DNA of 64,000 nucleotides from assembly GCA_963682025.1 (NCBI GenBank), contig OY821517.1, forward strand, positions 51,284,662 through 51,348,661, written 5' to 3'. The notes beneath the pieces were generated by a model. The model saw only the letters and a program-made list of their open reading frames with translations. It ran no database searches and had not been told where the DNA came from. This stretch comes from Cordilura impudica. Its lineage: Eukaryota; Arthropoda; Insecta; Diptera; Scathophagidae. The position numbers were made by a program, and so were the translations under genes. This document shows positions 34,231-44,505 of the stretch, piece by piece. Each line of letters starts with the position of its first letter. The stretch's first letter is position 1.

Positions 34231-35074
34231 ATGCACTGCACAATGATAGATCGTTCAGTTGCAAATGTTTTGAGTGACACAAACTCAGCAAGTAGGTACT
34301 TTATATGTAATGCAAGCCCTACAGATATGAACAATATAAACATTATTAAGGACCCTTGTATTAATAATTATAAATATGGACTTTCTACACTCCACTGCTG
34401 GATACGCTTTTTTGAATGCATATTGCACATTGCTTACCGTCTTCCTTTGAAAGTTTGGAGAGTCAATAAGGAAAATACCTCAGTTTTTTCACAAAACAAA
34501 AAAAGAATTCAAAATTAATTCAAAACACGGACGGGATTAATAATAGACCAAGTAAAAACGGAAACACTGCTCGATGATTTTTTGAAAATAGTGAAATTTC
34601 TGCTGAAATTACGAGGATTGATAGAAGTCTTATTGATAATTTTGGCATAATATTAAGAGTTTTATCTTGCGGAATCCCGGTTAATGTGACAACGTTTAAG
34701 GAGCTGCTAAATATTACTAGAAACTCATATTTAATTCAGTATGGCTGGTATTACATGCCAAGTAATGTTCATAAAGTTTTAGTGAATGGGTGCGATGTTC
34801 TGGAATACTTTAACTTGCCAATAGGTAATAAAATATTAAAAAAACGTTTTACACATTTTTTAAAACTATTTTTATTCTAGGGTGTTTGTCCGAAGAAGCC
34901 TTAGAAGCCAGTCATAAAAATATAAGGAATGTGCGATTTTCCCATACAACAAAAAGGACGAGAGAAAATACAAATAGAGATTTAATGGCTCATTTGTTAT
35001 TAATGTCGGATCCGGAACTATCGTCACTAATTATCTTATTTGTTGAGCAAATTTACAAACAAATTTATTTATGA
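34231..35074 (+). pseudogene. Transib (RAG1-like) transposase, N-terminally truncated
   Basis: Begins around MIDRSVANVL, whose Asp should correspond to the second catalytic Asp (RAG1 D708, in GYDEKL). Next come FICNASPTDMNN (zinc-ligand region, second Cys changed), YGLSTLHCWIRFFECILHI, and, after a frameshift and a TGA, GNTAR-stop-FFENSEISAEI, GWYYMPSNVHKVLV and LPIG. A 56-bp GT-AG intron (34825-34880) separates LPIG from CLSEEALEASHKN, which holds the presumed catalytic Glu (RAG1 E962). The first catalytic Asp region is absent. Closely related to the copy at 47238-49090. Alignment to RAG1 is by eye. Confidence 0.85.
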
Positions 35075-35099
35075 CCCTTTTTAAAGAGAATATTAAATT

Positions 35100-35480
35100 A
35101 TTTGCATTTTGATCACAAATGTTGCAAAAATTTAGTTTTTGAGAAAAAGGATATATGGGAGATGGTCATGTCCTTGTATCGAATGAAGCGAAATTTCCCA
35201 GAGAGCCCAAAATTATAGTTTTATAAGTTGTTATAAGTTTTCAGTGCATTCTGATTACTAATGTAGTTACAATTTAGTTTTTGAGAAAAAATATATATGG
35301 GAGGTAGCCATGTCCTTGCACCGAATGAAACAAAATTAACCACTAAGCTACAAGACATATTTTAACAGATACTTACCAACTTTCGATTTATTCTATATAC
35401 AATTATAGCTAAAATTAAACTTTTAAATTTAAAGATGTATGGAAGGTAGTCATGTCCTTGCACCGATTTTTCCGAAACTT
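35100..35480 (+). repeat. Degenerate direct repeats of about 130 bp in the Transib T1 3' region
   Basis: ATATGGGAG-type words followed by CATGTCCTTG and CGAATGAA occur at about 35152, 35297 and 35440. AAATTTAGTTTTTGAGAAAA precedes the first two. Function unknown. Confidence 0.6.
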
Positions 35481-35599
35481 CGAATTTTTCTTAATTAACA
35501 TATTTTGAACCAGCACACCAAATTTAATTTTTCTGCGATAACTTCTCTAAATTTGCCGATTCACTATAAGGGGACAAAGTACTGTGCACTGTCACCCTA

Positions 35600-38100
35600 G
35601 TGTACAGCCATACGCAGAAAAGAAATTAGTGAAAAAAATGCTCAATTAATTTCATGAAATCAATGCATCTATTATATTGAAATTACATTTTCTGCATAAC
35701 CAATTTGATGAGTTCTTACACATTTACATTACCCACCAAATCGGACAAACAAGGAGATCGACCCCGTCAGTTCACCATGCCAAAGGAAAAACGATATAAA
35801 GGAAAAAATATGGATGTATTTCGTACATTTCTAGAATTTTAGATCTAAATACAGCTGGAAAATTATTTCTTTTTTATTTTGATGGATATAAAGTTTATAA
35901 TAATATAACCCATATAAACAAAGTTGTTATTAAAACTCTTTCTTTTCTTAGGCATATGAGTTTCGAATCTCTCCGTAAATGTGCGAGACTTTGCGTGACT
36001 ATTTTAAAATTAATCTTTGGTCACAGCAAGTATTTCGACCGAGTTTCATATTGATTGGATGAGGGGAAATGGGGTTTAAGTCACTCCGGACTGGGCGTGA
36101 CCATGCGTGACTGTATGTGACAATCTTAAAATTAATCTTTGGCCACAATAAGTCTATGGACTAAGTTTCAGATCGATCAGATGTGGGGAACAACAAGATT
36201 ATGGGCCAAGTTTCAGATCAATTGTGTGAGTGGAAATGGGGTTGCCCATGGCAGACAGACAGACAGAGAGTATGAGTAAAATTTTCACCTTTGTAGATAA
36301 AAATTTCTCAATTTTTAGCCATTTTTTCGGGCCAGTTTATTTTACACTTTTTTCTGCTAGTCTACAGCTACAATTATAATGAAAAAAAAAAAGAAAACAA
36401 AATTCTAATTGGTTACCGTGGGAATAATTACATATTATTTGGAAAAATCAAGTTGAGGCCATAAAATCAGAACAGCAGCTAAAGTAGCGAAACCCAAATT
36501 CAATCTTAAATTTAAAAAAAAAATTATAATAATATTTATTTATGCTTGGAAATACAAATTAATGCTCGTTAGAAACTAAAAACCTGTTGTAAACTGACCT
36601 AGTTAATATTTATAATGTGGGGAAATATGGTTTTTTGAAAATAACTGCCAAGTTCGAGTTTGTTCAAAAATATTTCAATACACTCTTGTGACGTAATCAA
36701 TCAGACCTTCAACCTTCACTTGATCAATTGACAAGTACCAAATCGCTATGGCACAGTATTGTTTATCTATAATTAAAAATGTTGCTATTAAAACAAAAAT
36801 ATCATTCGATTGCTAATATCTACTCGTACTTTTAACTTGTGTAAAGCGCAGACATACGCAAACACAATATAACTTGCATTGAATAAAATATATTTAAAAT
36901 ATATAAACAGTTATCTAATTTTGGTTAGATCTAAACAATTTAAAAAAAAACATTTTGTAATGCCTTCTCTAACAAGAGAGTGTGGAAGAGAACAGAGGAC
37001 TACTTCTTATAATCCTGTCGTGCAACAAGCAGAGATATTCGCTGGGATATAGCTCAATATTTCTACTGCCACTACTTCAACTACTACTTTAAGCAACGAC
37101 AGAAACATCCATCTTACACACACACATTAGTGCCACAATTGTGTACATAGATTTTTCCACTAACAAGTTATGCTTGAACTATTAACAATAGACTGTTTGT
37201 TGTCGCACATATTTTATATCGTAGTCTCAGCTATTGTACAGAGCCAGTCTGCGTTTAGTTCTTGTTCTAAATTCTTAAATAATTTTTTTTTGTGTGTTTT
37301 GTATTACAATAGTTTCTGTAGTAACAGTTGTTACTATGAATGTATATATATATGTGTGTGTGTGTGTGTTTACATTTTTTGTAGATTCCTGTTTTTGCTC
37401 AGCTTGTCTTTGCAAATTTATTTTAGTTTTCTGTTGCTTGCACAATTTCCATTATTTGTTCTTCATTTTCACCGTGTTAACTTTGGAGAACATATGACAT
37501 TAGTTTGGTTTTTCCACTGGTTGAAAATTCGAGGACACATACAATGCTGTAGACAAATAATACAGAAAATTCACAATAAAAGAAAAACAACCAATTGCAA
37601 GGTAAAGATGTCAAAATGTCAAGGTCAAACAAAAAAAAACCGTCAACCTTTAGCAGACAATAATCTATAATTTTTTAATGTCAAAATGATAAAAAAAAAA
37701 AAATAAGTAAGAATTAAAACATTTTCGTTGATGAATTAGTAATAATAAGGAATTATTTTGAAATGAATAAATAGAAACAAACGCAATTATTATTTTTTTT
37801 TGACAAATAATGATAAAAGTAGCAAAAAATTTCATTCGAAGTCCAAAATATTTATGACCTTTTTTGTAAACTTTTTAGATTAACACTGAAAACGTTTTAC
37901 CAATTAATTGTCAATTAAAAAAAATTATTAAGTAACTATTTATCCACTTAATGTTGATTTAAATAACACTTAGTAAAGCAAATCTATTTGAAGTATTGAG
38001 GATAACAGAATGTCTCTTTCTACTCTATGATATACTGATGAGAAGTATGGGTACGGATGCTTAATGCGAAATACTTATGGCATATATGCTGTATTCGACA
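35600..38100. other. Intergenic stretch with old repeat fragments
   Basis: 35960-36290 carries a decayed repeat with AAGTTTCAGATCGATCAG and a CAGACAGACAGACAG tract, reminiscent of mini-me debris. A GT-rich run is at 37350-37370. Open frames such as 37170-37670 (166 codons) have membrane-like composition from T-rich sequence and no recognisable domain; I do not call a gene. Confidence 0.4.
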
Positions 38101-38185
38101 CATTATAACCATATACACATACCACTATGTGGTCAGAGTGTAATAATATTTGTAACACCCACAAAATTTTGACCTAGAAACATTT
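38101..38185 (-). mobile_element. mini-me-like fragment truncated by an array element
   Basis: ACCACTATGTGGTCAGAGTG through TTGTAACACCCACAAAATTT to TTGACCTAGA matches the hairpin end of the mini-me-like family. It stops at about 38185, where HE3 end 2 begins. Confidence 0.6.
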
Positions 38186-41100
38186 TTGATGTGTAAACAT
38201 CTATACGCGCAGGGGGGTAAAAATCTATTTCACATCACCATCACAAAAACAGTGTAAGACAAAAACGGGGTGAGGTACGATTGTACTGGTGGAGAGCTTA
38301 TGAAGTGTTTGGAGATAAAATGAAGGCTCGATTTCATTAGGAAGTGCTTGGAGATAAAATAAGGGCGCGAATAGCGTTATAATAACATTTTAAAGAATAA
38401 AAAATAAAAAATTAAAAATTAAAAATTAAAAATTTAAAAATTAAAAATTAAAAATTAAAAATTAAAAATTAAAAATTAAAAATTAAAAATTAAAAATTAA
38501 AAATTAAAAATTAAAAATTAAAAATTAAAAATTAAAAATTAAAAATTAAAAATTAAAAATTAAAACTTAAAAATTAAAAATTAAAAATTAAAAATTAAAA
38601 ATTAAAAATTAAAAATTAAAAATTAAAAATTAAAAATTAAAAATTAAAAATTAAAAATTAAAAATTAAAAATTAAAAATTAAAAATTAAAAATTAAAAAT
38701 TAAAAATTAAAAATTAAAAATTAAAAATTAAAAATTAAAAATTAAAAATTAAAAATTAAAAATTAAAAATTAAAAATTAAAAATTAAAAATTAAAAATTA
38801 AAAATTAAAAATTAAAAATTAAAAATTAAAAATTAAAAATTAAAAATTAAAAATTAAAAATTAAAAATTAAAAATTAAAAATTAAAAATTAAAAATTAAA
38901 AATTAAAAATTAAAAATTAAAAATTAAAAATTAAAAATTAAAAATTAAAAATTAAAAATTAAAAATTAAAAATTAAAAATTAAAAATTAAAAATTAAAAA
39001 TTAAAATTAAAAATTAAAAATTAAAAATTAAAAATTAAAAATTAAAAATTAAAAATTAAAAATTAAAAATTAAAAATTAAAAATTAAAAATTAAAAATTA
39101 AAAATTAAAAATTAAAAATTAAAAATTAAAAATTAAAATTAAAAATTAAAAATTAAAAATTAAAAATTAAAAATTAAAAATTAAAAATTAAAAATTAAAA
39201 ATTAAAAATTAAAAATTAAAAATTAAAAATTAAAAATTAAAAATTAAAAATTAAAAATTAAAAATTAAAAATTAAAAATTAAAAATTAAAAATTAAAAAT
39301 TAAAAATTAAAAATTAAAAATTAAAAATTAAAAATTAAAAATTAAAAATTAAAAATTAAAAATTAAAAATTAAAAATTAAAAATTAAAAATTAAAAATTA
39401 AAAATTAAAAATTAAAAATTAAAAATTAAAAATTAAAAATTAAAAATTAAAAATTAAAAATTAAAAATTAAAAATTAAAAATTAAAAATTAAAAATTAAA
39501 AATTAAAAATTAAAAATTAAAAATTAAAAATTAAAAATTAAAAATTAAAAATTAAAAATTAAAAATTAAAAATTAAAAATTAAAAATTAAAAATTAAAAA
39601 TTAAAAATTAAAAATTAAAAATTAAAAATTAAAAATTAAAAATTAAAAATTAAAAATTAAAAATTAAAAACTAAAAATTATAAATTAAAAATTAAAAATT
39701 AAAAATTAAAAATTAAAAATTAAAAATTAAAAAATAAAAATTAAAAATTAAAAATTAAAAAATAAAAATTAAAAATTAAAAATTAAAAATTAAACATTAA
39801 AAATTAAAAATTAAAAATTAAAAATTAAAAATTAAAAATTAAAAATTAAAAATTAAAAATTAAAAATTAAAAATAAAAAATTAAAAATTAAAAATTAAAA
39901 ATTAAAAATTAAAAATTAAAAATTAAAAATTAAAAATTAAAAATTAAAAATTAAAAATTAAAAATTAAAAATTAAAAATTAAAAATTAAAAATTAAAAAT
40001 TAAAAATTAAAAATTAAAAATTAAAAATTAAAAATTAAAAATTAAAAATTAAAAATTAAAAATTAAAAATTAAAAATTAAAAATTAAAAATTAAAAATTA
40101 AAAATTAAAAATTAAAAATTAAAAATTAAAAATTAAAAATTAAAAATTAAAAATTAAAAATTAAAAATTAAAAATTAAAAATTAAAAATTAAAAATTAAA
40201 AATTAAAAATTAAAAATTAAAAATTAAAAATTAAAATTAAAAAATTAAAAATTAAAAATTAAAAATTAAAAATTAAAAATTAAAAATTAAAAATTAAAAA
40301 TTAAAAATTAAAAATTAAAAATTAAAAATTAAAAATTAAAAATTAAAAATTAAAAATTAAAAATTAAAAATTAAAAATTAAAAATTAAAAATTAAAAATT
40401 AAAAATTAAAAATTAAAAATTAAAAATTAAAAATTAAAAATTAAAAATTAAAAATTAAAAATTAAAAATTAAAAATTAAAAATTAAAAATTAAAAATTAA
40501 AAATTAAAAATTAAAAATTAAAAATTAAAAATTAAAAATTAAAAATTAAAAATTAAAAATTAAAAATTAAAAATTAAAAATTAAAAATTAAAAATTAAAA
40601 ATTAAAAATTAAAAATTAAAAATTAAAAATTAAAAATTAAAAATTAAAAATTAAAAATTAAAAATTAAAAATTAAAAATTAAAAATTAAAAATTAAAAAT
40701 TAAAAATTAAAAATTAAAAATTAAAAATTAAAAATTAAAAATTAAAAATTAAAAATTAAAAATTAAAAATTAAAAAATTAAAAATTAAAAATTAAAAATT
40801 AAAAATTAAAAATTAAAAATTAAAAATTAAAAATTAAAAATTAAAAATTAAAAATTAAAAATTAAAAATTAAAAATTAAAAATTAAAAATTAAAAATTAA
40901 AAATTAAAAATTAAAAATTAAAAATTAAAAATTAAAAATTAAAAATTAAAAAGTTAAAAATTAAAAATTAAAAATTAAAAATTAAAAATTAAAAATTAAA
41001 AATCAAAAATTAAAAATTAGAAATTAAAAATTAAAAACTAAAAATTAAAAATTAAAAATTAAAAATTAAAAATTAAAAATTTTAAAAATAAAAATTAAAA

Positions 41101-42726
41101 ATTAAAAATTAAAAATTAAAAATTAAAAATTAAAAATTAAAAATTAAAAATTAAAAATTAAAAATTAAAAATTAAAAATTAAAAATTAAAAATTAAAAAT
41201 TAAAAATTAAAAATTCAAAATTAAAAATTAAAAATTAAAAATTAAAAATTAAAAATTAAAAATTAAAAATTAAAAATTAAAAATTAAAAATTAAAAATTA
41301 AAAATTAAAAATTAAAAATTAAAAATTAAAAATTAAAAATTAAAAATTAAAAATTAAAAATTAAAAATTAAAAATTAAAAATTAAAAATTAAAAATTAAA
41401 AATTAAAAATTAAAAATTAAAAATTAAAAATTAAAAATTAAAAATTAAAAATTAAAAATTAAAAATTAAAAATTAAAAATTAAAAATTAAAAATTAAAAA
41501 TTAAAAATTAAAAATTAAAAATTAAAAATTAAAAATTAAAAATTAAAAATTAAAAATTAAAAATTAAAAATTAAAAATTAGAAATTAAAAATTAAAACTA
41601 AAAATTATAAATTAAAAATTAAAAATTAAAAATTAAAAATTTTAAAAATAAAAATTAAAAATTAAAAATTAAAAATTAAAAATTAAAAATTAAAAATTAA
41701 AAATTAAAAATTAAAAATTAAAAATTAAAAATTAAAAATTAAAAATTAAAAATTAAAAATTAAAAATTAAAAATTAAAAATTAAAAATTAAAAATTAAAA
41801 ATTAAAAATTAAAAATTAAAAATTAAAAATTAAAAATTAAAAATTAAAAATTAAAAATTAAAAATTAAAAATTAAAAATTAAAAATTAAAAATTAAAAAT
41901 TAAAAATTAAAAATTAAAAATTAAAAATTAAAAATTAAAAATTAAAAATTAAAAATTAAAAATTAAAAATTAAAAATTAAAAATTAAAAATTAAAAATTA
42001 AAAATTAAAAATTAAAAATTAAAAATTAAAAATTAAAAATTAAAAATTAAAAATTAAAAATTAAAAATTAAAAATTAAAAATTAAAAATTAAAAATTAAA
42101 AATTAAAAATTAAAAATTAAAAATTAAAAATTAAAAATTAAAAATTAAAAATGAAAAATGACAAATAAAAAATAAAAAATTAACAACGAATACTGAAAAA
42201 TTAAAAATTAAAAATTAAAAATTAAAAATTAAAAATTAAAAATTAAAAATTAAAAATTGAAAATTAAAAATTAAAAATTAAAAATTAAAAATTAAAAATT
42301 AAAAATTAAAAATTAAAAATTAAAAATTAAAAATTAAAAATTAAAAATTAAAAATTAAAAATTAAAAATTAAAAATTAAAAATTAAAAATTAAAAATTAA
42401 AAATTAAAAATTAAAAATTAAAAATTAAAAATTAAAAATTAAAAATTAAAAATTAAAAATTAAAAACTAAAAATTAAAAATTAAAAATTAAAAATTAAAA
42501 ATTAAAAATTAAAAATTAAAAATTAAAAATTAAAAATTAAAAATTAAAAATTAAAAATTAAAAATTAAAAATTAAAAATTAAAAATTAAAAATTAAAAAT
42601 TAAAAATTAAAAATTAAAAATTAAAAATTAAAAATTAAAAAATAAAAAATAAAAATTAAAAATTAAAAATTAAAAATTAAAAATTAAAAATTAAAAATTA
42701 AAAATTAAAATTAAAAATTCAAAATT
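38186..42726 (+). mobile_element. HE3: array-bearing element dominated by a 4.3-kb heptamer array
   Basis: End 2 (GATGTGTAAACATCTATACG, then GGGGGGTAAAAATC, GGAGATAAAAT words) spans 38186-38398 and matches 23590-23797 and 58860-59068 inverted. The rest is the (AAAAATT)n array. The right boundary is set at 42726 where the array stops at TACTAGCTAATTCAG; end 1 with its near-palindrome is not present there, so the copy is truncated or recombined. Confidence 0.7.
38399..42720 (+). repeat. (AAAAATT)n heptamer array, about 4.3 kb
   Basis: Several hundred nearly identical 7-bp units, with rare variants (AAAACTT near 38568, AAAATT losses near 39005 and 39134, small blocks near 39670, 41085, 41640 and 42151-42196). 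A short variant block near 41085 reappears near 41640, suggesting duplication of array segments of about 555 bp. Very low complexity means assembly length may be unreliable. Confidence 0.97.
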
Positions 42727-42919
42727 ACTAGCTAATTCAGATAAATATATTTTAAACTTTGCTTTTTTGAATATGTTTATATTTCGGCTTAACGTCTCTT
42801 ATTGTGTGTTGTAAAAATAAAACACACAAGATTGATTATTTAAATTTTCAAATATTTCGGTTAAATTCTTTAACCATCTTCTGGGAGCTGACAAGAAAAT
42901 TACCAATTTTTTTTTTAAT

Positions 42920-43105
42920 TAAAAGGAATTATAATAGAAACTGGCCAAAAAGGAAAACAATTAACTTTAAATTTAATTGGTGTTCGGAATTAATGCTTCA
43001 GTACCTATAACAGTTTTAAAGTGGTAGCCGTACCCAATATCGGTTTTAATATTGAGTTTAAGAAGCAGGTGGAGGGCATCAAAAATTCGGCCCGCCGAAT
43101 TTAGA
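42920..43105. repeat. Dispersed repeat, partner of 15278-15425
   Basis: GGAATTATAATAGAAACTGG, GTGGTAGCCGTACCCAATAT and a TTCGGCCCGCCGAA palindrome, in the same order as at 15278-15425. The last segment (GTGGAGGGCATCAAAAATTC) is like the inverted start of the second mini-me-like family. Confidence 0.55.
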
Positions 43106-44497
43106 GACCTTACGATTGAGATATAAAATAAGATTGCTCTTAATTCAGAATATATAAAAATATACACTTTCCGACCTTTTTTGTCAGAAAAGAAAACGAC
43201 ATAAAACAGAGCGTTTCCTTTTTATATATATTTATAGATTACTATAATAAGACATTGTACTCCTAATGTGTAATAGTACCATTAAAATAAAACTTGTGTA
43301 ATAAAATATTTTTGTTTCAGCAACTTTAGTTTGTAATACAATGCAATGCAGTAATAGGTGGCATATATCAAATATCTGAGTTTAACTTGAGACTAAGTAC
43401 TAAAAGTTAAAAATATAAAACTTCTTAGCAGCCCATCATCTGAACCATTGCATTTCATTTTATTTCACTCTTATGCTGTCGCACATAAACTTAACCGCAT
43501 TTCCTGCAACAAATGTTACAACTTGAACACATACAATTACGGAAAAAAAATGGGGGCGAAATGAATTTTTTTGTAATAGCACTTGTGCAAAAAATATGTG
43601 CTTAAGCATTTTTTTTTACCAAACAGAAGTTAGCATTCACTCAAACATTCTTAGATGCTCACACACACTACAGTAACACATTTTTGGATTGCAAACTAAA
43701 GTTTTAAGACAAAGAAACAAAATGAAAATAAACTTACTTTTAATTGTAGTATTTTACTTGTGTCGAGAATTTATTCTTCTTCCTCATAGTACGAGTATTT
43801 CTTTATATTTCTTCCTTTTTTTAAAGCTTTTTTTTCAATTTTGTGGTTTCAAAAGAAAAAGTTGTCTACAGCAACGGAAAAGAAAATGTTCTCATACTTT
43901 TTTTTCTTTTTTGTGCAACAACATAACGATCTTATATCTTCGTTAAAATTCTTATGAGTTTGCAAAATTTTAAAAACATATTTTTTAAATGCCTACAATA
44001 TTTTTTTGAAGAGCATGTGAAATTAAAAATGTAATCTCTTTTGTTTCCCAATTTGTCAATGATAATGATATATTGTAATTTATTTTTTTTTTTTCTACAA
44101 AAGTTTTACGAGTAATATTAACGATAATGTTTAAAGTTTATATTTAAATATATAAATTTATAAAATGCTGTAAGATTTTTGTGAAAAATATGAACAACAA
44201 AATGTTGATGAATATTTTTATTATTAGTTAATTTTTTTCCATTGAGTTCTCCAAGCTATAAATTAAAGTTAGCTGAAATATAGTTTTTTTTTTAAATTCA
44301 CAACAAAAGTAAGTGAGAAGTTGACAAGTGTCTCGTACTTGAAAAGTGCATGCATATAGATTTGAGTTCATCATGGCGTATAATTTATTAAAATTAATAT
44401 ATGTACTTTAAGTATAGCAATTCTGAAACTGTAGAGTTAAAAGTTTTTCTCGTACAAGAATTTCATTAACTGAAAAAACTGTACAGATGAAAATTAC
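43106..44497. other. AT-rich stretch, nothing recognised
   Basis: No conserved motif, hairpin or credible open frame was identified. The 85-codon frame at 43689 is low-complexity. Confidence 0.35.
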
Positions 44498-44505
44498 AGT
44501 AGGAA

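Larger units (their letters stand above)
32980..35586 (+). mobile_element. Transib transposon copy T1 with RSS-heptamer-like ends
   Basis: The left terminus is CACAGTGTTTTGTCCC (32980); the right end, read inward on the other strand, is CACAGTACTTTGTCCC (35586). CACAGTG equals the RAG recombination-signal heptamer, a known Transib hallmark. Flanking 5-mers CGCTG (32975-32979) and CACTG (35587-35591) match at four of five bases, fitting the 5-bp GC-rich Transib target duplication. Length is 2607 bp. The C-terminal half of a Transib/RAG1-like transposase lies at 34231-35074; the N-terminal half has been lost. Confidence 0.85.
28543..35599. mobile_element. Long-TIR DNA element (GGGTGACAG ends) with four nested elements
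   Basis: The left arm, about 28543-29480, is repeated inverted at 30610-30649, 32175-32979 and 35587-35599, interrupted by a Tc1-like and a Transib element. Arm length is about 950 bp. Once the Transib insertion is subtracted, the right terminus reads CGCTGTCACCC, the complement of the left GGGTGACAGCC. Arms share landmarks such as GTGCGGGTCGGATTATTG, AATAAATGCGCCGCAGACC and CTTTTTGGTGTTTTCATAT. Nothing coding from the element itself remains, so its superfamily is unknown. The same end occurs alone at 16792-16948. Confidence 0.82.

Noticed and set aside
37170..37670. 166-codon open frame with hydrophobic stretches
   Set aside because: T-rich and GT-repeat sequence produces membrane-like residues by chance; overlapping frame is also open, no family resemblance.
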